Below are positions 18,076-29,193 of a stretch of 47,983 nt of DNA, in pieces. Numbering within the stretch: the first letter of the stretch is position 1; the number at the start of each line of letters is the position of its first letter. The stretch is from positions 1-47,983 of the forward strand of contig JAJYVT010000018.1 of the NCBI GenBank assembly GCA_021791845.1. The letters are read 5' to 3'. The DNA is from Actinomycetes bacterium. Its GTDB lineage: Bacteria > Actinomycetota > Acidimicrobiia > Acidimicrobiales > RAAP-2. A program made the position numbers and the translations under genes. Below the pieces are notes generated by a model. That model saw only the letters and a program-made list of their open reading frames with translations, ran no database searches and was not told the origin of the DNA.

Positions 18076-18939
18076 GTGCCCGACGATCGCGTGCAGCCTG
18101 GGCACGCCCCCGCCCCCGCCCCCACTGGTGCCCATCCCGGTGCCCACGGCGGCGCCGTCGGCGGGGGATCGCTCCCGTCGCCGGCCGGGGGCGGGACGTG
18201 GGTCATCGACCTCGACGGCGTGGTATGGCTGGCGGGCGAGCCGATCGACGGCGTCGGCCCGGCCGTGCAGCGGCTCCGGGACGCCGGCGCCAGGGTGCTC
18301 TTCGCCTCCAACAACTCCTCGCCCACGATCGGCGAGCTGCGCCGCCGGCTCCGCCGGGCCGGCATCGAGGCCTCCGAAGAGGAGGTGCTCACGTCCGCCC
18401 AGGCCGCGGCGTCGATGATCGAGCCCGGGCGGCGCGCGCTCGTCGTGGGTGACGATGGGGTGCTCGAAGCACTGGCGGCGCGCCGGGTCGAGGTGGTCAC
18501 CGGGCCGCCGGCCGACGTCGTCGTGGTCGGGTGGACGCACGGGTTCGACTTCGGTCTTCTCACCCTGGCCGAGCAGACCGTGCGGGCCGGAGCCCGGCTC
18601 ATCGGCACCAACGAGGACCCGACGCACCCGACGCCCGACGGCCTGCTCCCCGGAGCCGGTTCGCTCCTGGCCGCCGTGGCCACTGCGGCGGGGACCGACC
18701 CCGACGTGGCGGGGAAGCCGCACGAGCCGCTGGCCCGGCTGGTCGCCGACCGCACCGATCGGGTGGCGGTCGTTGTGGGGGACCGGCCGTCCACCGACGG
18801 CGCGTTGGCGCACCATCTTCGAGCACCCTTCGCGCTGGTGCTGTCGGGTGTGACGTCGCCGGAGGACCTGCCGGTCACGCCCGCGCCGGACGCGCTCGGT
18901 GCCGACCTTGCGGCCGTGGTGGACCTCGCGCTTCGGTGA
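18076..18939 (+). CDS. HAD superfamily IIA hydrolase (NagD-like)
   Basis: 287 residues. The nucleophile motif is DLDGVVW (Asp45, Asp47), then FASNNSS (motif II), a GTNEDPTHPTPDGLLPG stretch, GKP (motif III lysine) and VGDRPSTDG (motif IV). This is the IIA cap subclass that dephosphorylates small phosphates such as glycerol phosphate, 4-nitrophenyl phosphate or sugar phosphates. A proline/alanine/glycine-rich tail of about 40 residues precedes the domain; the start could be a little later. Position before the phasin-like gene and tlyA matches the order in mycobacteria. Confidence 0.9.
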   Translation: MPDDRVQPGHAPAPAPTGAHPGAHGGAVGGGSLPSPAGGGTWVIDLDGVVWLAGEPIDGVGPAVQRLRDAGARVLFASNNSSPTIGELRRRLRRAGIEASEEEVLTSAQAAASMIEPGRRALVVGDDGVLEALAARRVEVVTGPPADVVVVGWTHGFDFGLLTLAEQTVRAGARLIGTNEDPTHPTPDGLLPGAGSLLAAVATAAGTDPDVAGKPHEPLARLVADRTDRVAVVVGDRPSTDGALAHHLRAPFALVLSGVTSPEDLPVTPAPDALGADLAAVVDLALR

Positions 18940-19060
18940 GCGTCGCCGTGCGCCGTGCGCCGTGCGGCGGCCCCGCGCCGGCGCGACTGCGGGCACCCCT
19001 GCGCGCCGTCGGCACGGTCCCGCGCCGGTGCAGGCCGTTGCCTGCGGGGAGGGGGGCCAG

Positions 19061-19066
19061 TACCGT
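19061..19066 (+). promoter_or_regulatory. -10 box TACCGT of the phasin-like gene
   Basis: TACCGT ends 6 bases before the ATG at 19073. No ribosome site lies at a useful distance (a G-rich run ends about 14 bases away), so a leaderless start is likely. This promoter would also drive tlyA onward. Confidence 0.5.
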
Positions 19067-19072
19067 AGCGCC

Positions 19073-19762
19073 ATGGCTGCAAACGACGGATACCGGCGCT
19101 ACGTCGAGGCGGCCGCGGTCCTCGGGCAGATCACCCGAGCGCGCGCCGAGGAGATCATGCGGGAGATGATGAGCGGCGGCGACGTGTCGCGCGCCCAGGC
19201 TCAGGAATGGGTGGACGAAATGGCCGATCGAAGCCGCAAAGCGACCGAGGGTCTCGTGGACATGATCCGTTCCGAGGTCACCAACCAGATGGAGGCGCTC
19301 GGCATCGACCCGGAGAAGTTGGCGCGCCAGGCGGCCGACATCCTGCGTCGATCGGCCGAGGCGGGCCGCCGGGTGATGGAGGACGTCGCGCAGCAGCGCC
19401 GTGGCGGGCGCGCCGGCGCGCCGGCCCCGGCCCCCGCTCCGGCACCGAAGAAGGCGGCGGCCAAGAAGGCCGCGCCCGGACGGGCCGCGGCAGCGAAGAA
19501 GACGGCCGCCAAGAAGTCGGCGCCGACGGGGGCGGCGGCCAAGAAGTCGGCGCCGACGGGGGCGGCGGCCAAGAAGTCGGCGCCGACGGGGGCGGCGGCC
19601 AAGAACTCGGCGCCGAGAAAGACGGTCGCGGTGGCCGCCGCGGGCAAGAAGGCGGGCGGCAAGAAGGCGGCCGCCAAGAAGTCGGCGTCCACGCGCCCGG
19701 CGGCCACGCGCCGTGCCCCCTCCTCGGCAGCCAAGAAGCGGGGGGGCGGCACCACCCCGTGA
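19073..19762 (+). CDS. Phasin-like helical protein with histone H1-like Lys/Ala tail
   Basis: 229 residues. Residues 1-110 are helical and resemble the COG3937 polyhydroxyalkanoate-regulator phasin group (GQITRARAEEIMREMM, VSRAQAQEWVDEM). From about 120 to the end there are repeated KKAAAKK/KKSAPTGAAA units, like the tails of PhaF or of HU/H1-like proteins, which can bind DNA. Three exact copies of a 30-base unit encode part of the tail. The gene sits just before tlyA, where mycobacteria also have a small unknown protein. A role in granules or the nucleoid is a guess; no PHA synthase is in view. Confidence 0.85.
   Translation: MAANDGYRRYVEAAAVLGQITRARAEEIMREMMSGGDVSRAQAQEWVDEMADRSRKATEGLVDMIRSEVTNQMEALGIDPEKLARQAADILRRSAEAGRRVMEDVAQQRRGGRAGAPAPAPAPAPKKAAAKKAAPGRAAAAKKTAAKKSAPTGAAAKKSAPTGAAAKKSAPTGAAAKNSAPRKTVAVAAAGKKAGGKKAAAKKSASTRPAATRRAPSSAAKKRGGGTTP
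19511..19600 (+). repeat. Three exact 30-base tandem repeats inside the phasin-like gene
   Basis: Units 19511-19540, 19541-19570 and 19571-19600 are identical and encode KKSAPTGAAA each (residues 147-176). A decayed fourth unit begins at 19601 (AAGAACTCGG...). Perfect identity at the DNA level implies recent expansion; unit number probably varies among strains without changing frame. Confidence 0.95.
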
Positions 19763-20601
19763 CGCCGGCGCCGCGTCGGCGCCTCGACTCCGACCTCGTG
19801 CGGCGCGGGCTGGTGGTCAACCGCCAGGCCGCGCAGGACGCCGTCGCCGCCGGCCGCGTCCTCGTGAGCGGGTCGGTCGCCGAACGGTCCTCGAGGCTCG
19901 TCGCTCCGGGGGAGCCGGTCGAGCTCGTGGGCGAGGCGCCCCGGTTCGTGAGCAGGGGCGGGGAGAAGCTGGATGCCGCCCTCGACCGCTTCGCCGTCGA
20001 CGTCCGGGGCCGGGTCGCCCTCGACGCCGGAGCGTCCACCGGAGGTTTCACCGACTGCCTGCTCCAGCGCGGGGCGGCCCTGGTGCTGGCCGTCGACGTC
20101 GGCCACGGCCAGCTGCATCCCTCCCTCCGTGCCAACGCCCGCGTGGTGGTGCTCGAGCGGGTCAACGTGCGCCGGCTCACTCCCGACGCGCTGTGGGCCG
20201 CGGCGGGACGGGACCCGGTCCCGGTGGACGTGGTGACCGCCGACCTCTCGTTCATCTCCCTTCGGATGGCCGTCCCGGTCCTCGCCGGCCCGTTGGCCCG
20301 TGACGGCGCCGATCTCGTGCTGCTCGTGAAGCCCCAGTTCGAGGCGGGGCGCAGCGAGGTGTCGCGGGGGAGGGGCGTCGTCCGCGACCCGGCGGTGTGG
20401 CTCCGGGCGCTGGAGGGGGTGGCATCGTCACTGGCCGAGGCCGGAGCGGCCATCATGGACGTCATGCGCTCGCCGATCACCGGCGCGTCGGGCAACGTGG
20501 AGTTCCTGGTGCACGCGACCGTCCGCCGGCAGCATGCGGTGCCGGGAGGTCCGGCGGTGGCCGGGCTGCTGCGCGCCGCGGTCGGCGGGCAGGAGCGGTA
20601 G
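19759..20601 (+). CDS. tlyA: TlyA-type 16S/23S rRNA 2'-O-methyltransferase
   Basis: 280 residues, GTG overlapping the previous stop (GTGA). N-terminal S4 RNA-binding domain (about 7-65), then RFVSRGGEKLDAAL, SAM motif LDAGASTGGFTDCLLQRGA (about 88-106), DLSFISLR and LVKPQFEAGRSEV, all marks of TlyA. Mycobacterial TlyA methylates one cytidine in each rRNA subunit and its loss gives capreomycin resistance. It is followed 7 bases later by nadK, as in M. tuberculosis. Confidence 0.95.
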   Translation: MTPAPRRRLDSDLVRRGLVVNRQAAQDAVAAGRVLVSGSVAERSSRLVAPGEPVELVGEAPRFVSRGGEKLDAALDRFAVDVRGRVALDAGASTGGFTDCLLQRGAALVLAVDVGHGQLHPSLRANARVVVLERVNVRRLTPDALWAAAGRDPVPVDVVTADLSFISLRMAVPVLAGPLARDGADLVLLVKPQFEAGRSEVSRGRGVVRDPAVWLRALEGVASSLAEAGAAIMDVMRSPITGASGNVEFLVHATVRRQHAVPGGPAVAGLLRAAVGGQER

Positions 20602-20608
20602 CGGGCCC

Positions 20609-21523
20609 GTGGCCGAGGTCGCCATCCTCGTCAACCCGGCGCGGCCCGACGCGGCGACGTTGGCGGCCGACACCGTCCGGTGGCTCGACGGCCAGGGCCA
20701 CGGTGCGACGCTGCTCCGACTGGCGCCGGCCGACCGGGCCGAGGGCAGGGTGCCGACCGGTGACCTCCTCGACGCCGACCTGTCGGGGGCGGACCTCGCC
20801 CTCAGCCTCGGCGGGGACGGCACGTTCCTTCGGCTCGTCCCCCTGGCCTACACGGCGGGCGTCCCCATCCTCGGGGTCAACTTCGGCCGTCTCGGCTACC
20901 TCCTCGAGGTGGAGCCGGCCGACCTGCTCGCCGTGCTGGGGCGCACGCTGGCCGGCGACGCCCGGATCGAGGAGCGGATCGTGATCGCCGTCACGGTCGA
21001 CGGCGCGCTCACGCCGGCCGCCGGGGACGACCGTTCCCTTCCGGGAGACGGGGCCATCTGCCCCGTGAACCGGCGATGGTGGGTGGCGCTGAACGAGATG
21101 GTGGCGGAGAAGACGGTGCCGGGGCACATGGTCCGGTTCTCGACGGCCGTCGACGGCGAGGAGTTCCTCGCCTACCAGGCCGACGGCGTGCTGGTGGCGT
21201 CCCCCACGGGCTCGACCGCGTACAACCTCTCCGCCGGCGGCCCGGTGCTCGCCCCCCGGCTGCCGGCGATGGTGATGACCCCCGTCGCCGCGCACCTGGC
21301 GATCGACCGCAGCCTGGTGCTCCGCTCGGACCAGGTGGCCACGGTGACGGTGCTGCCCGGCCGACCGGCGGTGCTGGTGATCGACGGCCGCGAGGCGGGG
21401 CGGCTCGCCCCCGGGTCCACCGTCGTGTGCCGCGTCGCACCGGCGCCCTTGAAGGTGGTCCACCCCGGTGAGCGCGGGTTCGCCGGCCCGTTGCGGCGCG
21501 CGCTCTCGCTCGGCTCGCCGTGA
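20609..21523 (+). CDS. nadK: NAD kinase
   Basis: 304 residues from a GTG. The GGDGT motif (68-72, LSLGGDGTFLR), VNFGRLGYLLEV, the LNEMV segment and ASPTGSTAYNLSAGGP are the ATP/NAD-binding and active-site signatures of NAD kinases. It phosphorylates NAD to NADP. An insertion around residues 134-150 (TPAAGDDRSLPGDGAICPVN) is longer than I recall for the family and looks disordered. Member of the tlyA-nadK-recN run. Confidence 0.95.
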   Translation: MAEVAILVNPARPDAATLAADTVRWLDGQGHGATLLRLAPADRAEGRVPTGDLLDADLSGADLALSLGGDGTFLRLVPLAYTAGVPILGVNFGRLGYLLEVEPADLLAVLGRTLAGDARIEERIVIAVTVDGALTPAAGDDRSLPGDGAICPVNRRWWVALNEMVAEKTVPGHMVRFSTAVDGEEFLAYQADGVLVASPTGSTAYNLSAGGPVLAPRLPAMVMTPVAAHLAIDRSLVLRSDQVATVTVLPGRPAVLVIDGREAGRLAPGSTVVCRVAPAPLKVVHPGERGFAGPLRRALSLGSP

Positions 21524-21545
21524 CCCGACCGGCGCCCGCACCGGG

Positions 21546-24921
<3,376 letters not shown>

Positions 24922-24924
24922 CCG

Positions 24925-25488
24925 GTGGACGGCTTCGTCCAACGGTCGGAGGAGCCGATCTTCGACGGCCACCTCTTCTCGGTCCGACGGGTCACCTACG
25001 TGGACCCCGAGGGCGAGACCTTCGACCGCGAGATCGTCCGCCACCCTGGCGCCGTGACCGTGGTCCCCGTCCACGAGGACGGAACGGTCACCCTGGTGCG
25101 GCAGCTGCGGGTGCCGGTGGGAGAGCCGGTGCTCGAGGCGCCAGCCGGCACCTGCGACGTGGACGGCGAGGACCTCGAGGCCACGGCCAGCCGCGAGCTG
25201 GAGGAGGAGGCAGGGCTGCGGCCGGGGCGGCTCCGCTACCTGGCCTCCGTCTACAACTCGCCCGGCTACACCGACCAGAAGACGGCCATCTTCCTGGCGA
25301 CCGACCTCGAGCCCGGCCGGGCGCGGCCGTCCGGCGCCGAGGAGCGCTTCCTCTCCGTCGAGCAGGTGCGGCTGGCCGACGTGGAGGACCTGGTGGCCGG
25401 CGGGCGCCTGGTCGACAGCACCACGATCGTCGGGCTGCTCCTGGCCCGGCGGCTGCTCTCCGGCTCGGGCTCCGGCTCGGGGGCGTAG
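24925..25488 (+). CDS. Nudix hydrolase, ADP-ribose pyrophosphatase type
   Basis: 187 residues, GTG start 3 bases after pyrG. The Nudix box runs GTCDVDGEDLEATASRELEE, then EAGL; one residue more than the consensus separates the first Gly and Glu, as I recall for the actinobacterial Rv1700 group. A proline-tyrosine segment (YNSPGYTDQK) follows, as in ADP-ribose pyrophosphatases. These enzymes split ADP-ribose to AMP and ribose 5-phosphate. The neighbourhood pyrG-Nudix-xerD is that of Rv1699-Rv1701. The C-terminus ends in a Ser-Gly run. Confidence 0.92.
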   Translation: MDGFVQRSEEPIFDGHLFSVRRVTYVDPEGETFDREIVRHPGAVTVVPVHEDGTVTLVRQLRVPVGEPVLEAPAGTCDVDGEDLEATASRELEEEAGLRPGRLRYLASVYNSPGYTDQKTAIFLATDLEPGRARPSGAEERFLSVEQVRLADVEDLVAGGRLVDSTTIVGLLLARRLLSGSGSGSGA

Positions 25489-25492
25489 CCCC

Positions 25493-26491
25493 GTGCGGCC
25501 GCTCTCGGGGCCGGCCGAGGAGTACCTCTCCTGGCTGGCGGTGGAGCGGGGCCGGTCGCCCAACACGCTGGCCGCCTACCGGCGCGACCTCGCCCGCTAC
25601 GAGGTCGTCCTGGGCGAGTGGGGCCGGAGCCCGCTCGACGTCACCGGCGACGAGGTCGAGCGCTTCATCGACCTCCTACGCCAGGAGGGCCAGAGCCCGG
25701 CGTCCGTCGCCCGGAGCCTCTCCTCGGTGCGGGGGCTCCACCGCTTCCTCGCCGACGAGGGCCTCGCCGGCGGCGACCCGACCGGCGACGTGGAGGCCGG
25801 CCGCCTCCCGATGCGCCTGCCCAAGGCGCTGGCCGAGCCGGACGTGCTCCGCGTCCTCGACGGCGTCTCGGGCGACGACCCCGTGTCCCGCCGGGACCGC
25901 GCCCTGCTCGAGGTGCTCTACGGGACGGGCGCCCGGGTGTCCGAGGCCGTCGGGCTCAACCTCACCGACCTGGCCAGCGGGGACGGGCTGGTCCGTCTCT
26001 ACGGCAAGGGGTCGAAGGAGCGGCTCGTCCCGCTCGGCTCCCACGCGGCTCGGGCCCTGGCCCGCTGGCTCGAACCGGAGGGCCGGGGGACCATGGTGCC
26101 CGACCGCTGGCAGCGTCGGGACGACGCCGAGGCGGTGTTCCTCAACGGGCGGGGCCGACGGCTGAGCCGGCAGGGCGCCTTTGCCGCCGTCCATGCCCGC
26201 GGGGCGGCCGCCGGGGTCCCGCTCGGCCCCCACGCCCTCCGGCACTCCTGCGCCACCCACATGCTGGCCCGGGGCGCCGACGTCCGTGTGGTCCAGGAGC
26301 TCCTCGGGCACGCCTCGGTCACGACGACCCAGCTCTACACCAAGGTCACCAACGAGCACCTGCGCCGCGCCTACGAGGCGGCGCACCCCCGGGCCGGGGC
26401 TGCGACCCCCGTCGCAGAGGCGCTCGCCGGTGCGGGAACGGTCCGGCCCCGGGCGAGCGGGCGCAGCGCCGACGAAGCAGGGGACGTCTAG
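25493..26491 (+). CDS. xerD: Tyrosine recombinase XerD
   Basis: 332 residues, GTG start. N-terminal SAM-like core-binding domain (about 5-90), then the catalytic domain with Arg148 (GTGARVSE), Lys175 (GKGSKERLVPL), His247 and Arg250 (HALRHSCATH), His273 (LLGHAS) and nucleophile Tyr282 (QLYTKV). With XerC it resolves chromosome dimers at dif. Family members normally end soon after the tyrosine; here an alanine-rich tail of about 25 residues follows. No dif-like site or integron is visible nearby, and the context is the conserved housekeeping one. Confidence 0.95.
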   Translation: MRPLSGPAEEYLSWLAVERGRSPNTLAAYRRDLARYEVVLGEWGRSPLDVTGDEVERFIDLLRQEGQSPASVARSLSSVRGLHRFLADEGLAGGDPTGDVEAGRLPMRLPKALAEPDVLRVLDGVSGDDPVSRRDRALLEVLYGTGARVSEAVGLNLTDLASGDGLVRLYGKGSKERLVPLGSHAARALARWLEPEGRGTMVPDRWQRRDDAEAVFLNGRGRRLSRQGAFAAVHARGAAAGVPLGPHALRHSCATHMLARGADVRVVQELLGHASVTTTQLYTKVTNEHLRRAYEAAHPRAGAATPVAEALAGAGTVRPRASGRSADEAGDV

Positions 26492-26494
26492 GCT
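26489..26494 (+). promoter_or_regulatory. -10 box TAGGCT of the DksA/TraR-type gene
   Basis: TAGGCT overlaps the xerD stop and ends 7 bases before the ATG at 26502. This is a clean example of the leaderless pattern. Confidence 0.5.
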
Positions 26495-26501
26495 TGCCCG
26501 C

Positions 26502-26855
26502 ATGGCGAGCGACGCGCCGACCGACACCGACATGGAGATCGACTTCCGTGCCCTGCTCGAGGCCGAGCGGAAGGGCCTGCGCGCGCAACTGGCCGAGCTC
26601 GGCTTCGGCGAAGCGGGCGGGCTCGAGTACGACCCCAACTTCGCCGACACGAGCCAAGTGACGGCGGAGCGGGGGGAAGCCGAGGCCCTGGCCGGACAGC
26701 TGCGCGACACGCTGGCCGAGGTCGAAGCGGCGATCGCCCGGCTGGAGGACGGCACCTACGGACGTTGCGAGCAGTGCGGCCAACCCATCCCTCCGGCCCG
26801 TCTCGAGGCGAAGCCGGCCGCTCGCCGTTGCATCTCGTGCGCGTCGCACCCCTGA
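26502..26855 (+). CDS. DksA/TraR-family zinc-finger protein
   Basis: 117 residues. Coiled helices (about 12-82) end in LEDGTYGRCEQCGQPIPPAR and a second pair CISC, giving the four-cysteine zinc site Cys89, Cys92, Cys110 and Cys113 of DksA/TraR proteins. Such proteins enter the RNA polymerase secondary channel. The acidic residues at the coiled-coil tip that matter in E. coli DksA cannot be placed with certainty here, so an effect on stable RNA transcription is not assured. Starts 10 bases after xerD, with its own -10 box. Confidence 0.92.
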   Translation: MASDAPTDTDMEIDFRALLEAERKGLRAQLAELGFGEAGGLEYDPNFADTSQVTAERGEAEALAGQLRDTLAEVEAAIARLEDGTYGRCEQCGQPIPPARLEAKPAARRCISCASHP

Positions 26856-26859
26856 CTCG

Positions 26860-27912
26860 GTGAACCCCGAAGCGCCCTTCGGGCCCCGGGAGTCGGAAGG
26901 GAGCCCTCAGGGCGCCCCCGACTACCCGCCGCCGGGGACACCGGGGTCCCGGCCGCCGGGAGCTCCGGGGTACCCCCCGCCCAACTACCCGCCGCCCAAC
27001 TACCCGCCGCCGGGGTACCCGCCGCCGGGGACACCCGGGTTCCCCCCGCCGAACTACCCGCCGCCGGGGACACCCGGGTACCCGCCGCCCGGGTACCCGC
27101 CGCCGCCAGGACCGGGCGGGCCCCTGCGCCAGCACGCCTGGCGCACAGGCAACGGCCAGCCGCCGCCGGGGAACGACCAGCCGCCGCCGCGGCCGAGCAA
27201 CCAGCGAACCCTCATCTGGGTGATCCTGGCGTTGGCCCTGGGCGCCATCCTGGTGCGCGCCCACCGGATCACCAGCAACGACGTCATCTTCTTCTGCGTC
27301 CTCATCCCGTCGGTGATCCTCCACGAGATCGCCCACGGGGCGGTTGCGCTGGTCTTCGGCGACGACACGGCCAAGCGGGCCGGGCGCCTCTCGCTGAACC
27401 CGCTCCGGCACGTGACACTGTTCGGGACGATCATCGTCCCGTTCGTCACCATCCTCTCGGGGCTCGGCTTCTTCGGATGGGCCAAGCCGGTCCCGGTCAA
27501 CGTCCGCCGTCTCCGCAGCCCGCGCAACCACGGCTTCCTCGTGGCGCTGGCCGGCCCGCTCACCAACATCCTGCTGGCGATCGTCATCGGCGCCGTCTTC
27601 TACGTCGTCTTCGCCGCCGGCCATCCCTTCGTGGTGACAACCCTGCCGGCCCGCATCGTCTTCTGGGCCAGCGTCGTCAACATCTGGGTGGCCTGCTTCA
27701 ACCTCATCCCCGTCCCGCCCCTCGACGGGTCCGCCCTCGTGGAGCGGCTGCTCCCAGCGTCGTGGTGGCCCGGCTACCTGCGCATCCGCCCCTACGGGAT
27801 GATGATCATCCTGGGCGTCCTCGTGCTGTCTTCCTTCACGAGGACGTCGCCCATTGCCACGGTGTTCACATCGATCACCACGTGGTGGGCCCACGTGATC
27901 CACGCCTACTGA
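26860..27912 (+). CDS. Membrane site-2 protease (M50) with proline-rich N-terminal tail
   Basis: 350 residues, GTG start 4 bases after the zinc-finger gene. Residues 20-115 are a disordered Pro/Gly/Tyr/Asn tail. After that come about five membrane helices with zinc motif HEIAH (His155, Glu156, His159) and the third ligand in NLIPVPPLDGS (Asp289). The GWAKPVPVN segment (206-214) is typical of the FtsH-like M50B branch. It probably cuts transmembrane substrates or works as a regulator; the substrate is unknown. PPPxY-rich tails like this one occur on many actinobacterial membrane proteins, often as interaction segments. Confidence 0.92.
   Translation: MNPEAPFGPRESEGSPQGAPDYPPPGTPGSRPPGAPGYPPPNYPPPNYPPPGYPPPGTPGFPPPNYPPPGTPGYPPPGYPPPPGPGGPLRQHAWRTGNGQPPPGNDQPPPRPSNQRTLIWVILALALGAILVRAHRITSNDVIFFCVLIPSVILHEIAHGAVALVFGDDTAKRAGRLSLNPLRHVTLFGTIIVPFVTILSGLGFFGWAKPVPVNVRRLRSPRNHGFLVALAGPLTNILLAIVIGAVFYVVFAAGHPFVVTTLPARIVFWASVVNIWVACFNLIPVPPLDGSALVERLLPASWWPGYLRIRPYGMMIILGVLVLSSFTRTSPIATVFTSITTWWAHVIHAY
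26923..27111 (+). repeat. Proline-rich tandem repeat coding region
   Basis: About 63 residues built from YPPPNYPPPG and TPGYPPPGYP-type units. The DNA is an irregular array of CCGCCGGGGACACC and CTACCCGCCGCC blocks. Copies differ, so it is older than the exact 30-base repeats in the phasin-like gene, but it could still change length by unequal exchange. Confidence 0.85.
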
Positions 27913-27929
27913 GCGCCGACGCCCGGGCG

Positions 27930-27946
27930 GCACCCTGTCCGGGTGC
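27930..27946. terminator. Hairpin in the convergent gap, first
   Basis: GCACCC-TGTCC-GGGTGC, 6 perfect pairs, 18 bases after the M50 stop and before the trpS stop on the other strand. No T run on either side. Position between converging genes supports a two-way terminator. Confidence 0.45.
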
Positions 27947-27960
27947 GTCGCCAAGGCGCC

Positions 27961-27976
27961 ACCGCCAGACGGCGGT
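27961..27976. terminator. Hairpin in the convergent gap, second
   Basis: ACCGCC-AGAC-GGCGGT, 6 perfect pairs, 11 bases from the trpS stop. Together with the hairpin at 27930 it fills the 74-base gap between converging genes. Confidence 0.4.
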
Positions 27977-27986
27977 TCGGGCGCGG

Positions 27987-28970
27987 TCAGGCCGGCGGCA
28001 GCAGCCCGATGGCCGCCGCGGCCCGGGCGTAGGTGGCCTGCGCCACCTCGTGGGCGTGCTCGGCGCCGGCCGCGAGCACCCGCTCCACCGCTCCCCGGTC
28101 GTCGGCGAACTCGGCGTAGCGCTTCTGGATCGGCTCGAGCAGTTCGACCAGCGCCGCGGCGAGGTCGCGCTTGAGGTCCCCGTAGCGCCCGTAGTCCTGT
28201 GCCACCTCCTGGGGGCGGCGACCGGTCGCCACGGCCATGAGGTCGAGCAGGGTGGCGAGGCCGGGCTTGGCGTCGGGGTCGTAGCGCATCTCCCCGTCGG
28301 TGTCGGTCACGGCCCTCTTCACCTTGTGCTCGATCTGCTCGGGCGGGTCGAGCACGTTGACCGTGCCGAGCGGGGACTCGACGCTCTTGGACATCTTGCG
28401 CTCGGGATGCTGGAGGTCCATCACCCTCGCCCCGACCGTCGGGATCACGGCCTCGGGGATCGTGAACACCTCGCCGTAACGGTTGTTGAACCGTTGCGCC
28501 ACCTCGCGGGTGAGCTCGAGGTGCTGGCGCTGGTCGTCGCCGACCGGCACGGCACCGGCGTCGTAGAGCAGGATGTCGGCCGCCATGAGCACCGGGTAGG
28601 TGAAGAGCCCGACCCGGACCGCCTCGTGGCGGCGGCTCTTGTCCTTGAACTGGGTCATGCGGTTGAGCTCGCCCATCGTGGCCGTGCACTCGAGCAGCCA
28701 CGTGAGCCGCGTGTGCTCGGGCACGTGGCTCTGGCAGAAGAGCGTGCAGCGTGTGGGGTCGAGCCCGGTCGCCAGCAGGTTGCAGGCGGCTTCGAACGCC
28801 CGGTCCCGGCGCTCGGCGGGATCGCCCTCCAACGTCAGCGCGTGGAGGTCCACGATGCAGTAGAAGGCGTCGTACTCGTCCTGGAAGGCGACCCACTGGC
28901 GGAGCGCTCCGATGTAGTTGCCGAGATGCAACGCACCGGAGGGCTGGATGCCCGAGAGGACGCGGACCAT
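27987..28970 (-). CDS. trpS: Tryptophan-tRNA ligase
   Basis: 327 residues. Class I synthetase with a HIGH-type motif (GALHLGNY, about 12-19) and KMSKS at 192-196 (ERKMSKSVESP). VGDDQRQHLELTREVA is the usual tryptophan-site segment. ATG at 28970 is supported by TACGAT 8 bases upstream; an in-frame start 24 codons earlier would add a proline-rich non-conserved tail. It is transcribed towards the M50 gene and away from scpA. No tryptophan attenuator can exist if the mRNA is leaderless. Confidence 0.97.
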   Translation of the reverse strand: MVRVLSGIQPSGALHLGNYIGALRQWVAFQDEYDAFYCIVDLHALTLEGDPAERRDRAFEAACNLLATGLDPTRCTLFCQSHVPEHTRLTWLLECTATMGELNRMTQFKDKSRRHEAVRVGLFTYPVLMAADILLYDAGAVPVGDDQRQHLELTREVAQRFNNRYGEVFTIPEAVIPTVGARVMDLQHPERKMSKSVESPLGTVNVLDPPEQIEHKVKRAVTDTDGEMRYDPDAKPGLATLLDLMAVATGRRPQEVAQDYGRYGDLKRDLAAALVELLEPIQKRYAEFADDRGAVERVLAAGAEHAHEVAQATYARAAAAIGLLPPA

Positions 28971-28978
28971 GGGCCGAC

Positions 28979-28984
28979 ATCGTA
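28979..28984 (-). promoter_or_regulatory. -10 box TACGAT of trpS
   Basis: Minus-strand TACGAT, 8 bases before the ATG. Leaderless arrangement. Confidence 0.55.
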
Positions 28985-29177
28985 GGCGGGGCGGCACAGG
29001 GCCCCGTGCGAGGGGCGGTGCCGACGCCCCAGCCGCCTCCAAGACGGACGTCGACCCCCTCGAACGAACCGAGCAGCTGGGACAAATGGTGCGAACGACG
29101 GGGGCCGAGCGGGCACGAGGGTCCTTTGGCCGGCGCGGGAGCGGCCCAGGAGGATACGCGGGCGGCCCGAGGTCCGT

Positions 29178-29186
29178 TGGTACAGT
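29178..29186 (+). promoter_or_regulatory. Extended -10 promoter TGG-TACAGT of scpA
   Basis: TACAGT (29181-29186) preceded by TGG gives an extended -10, with no visible -35. It ends 7 bases before the GTG at 29194, so the mRNA probably begins at the start codon. This is the best promoter of the scpA-rluB group. Confidence 0.6.
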
Positions 29187-29193
29187 CGATTTC

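Noticed and set aside
19511-19617. CRISPR array at the 30-base repeats
   Set aside because: No spacers between the units and they are in frame within a Lys/Ala tail, so they are a coding tandem repeat.
25493-26491. Integrase of a mobile element
   Set aside because: Tyrosine recombinase is in the conserved pyrG-Nudix-xerD order, with no attachment repeats, tRNA end or phage genes beside it.
28971-29193. T-box or tryptophan attenuator upstream of trpS
   Set aside because: The -10 box lies 8 bases before the ATG, leaving no leader, and I saw no run of Trp codons or T-box sequence in the gap.
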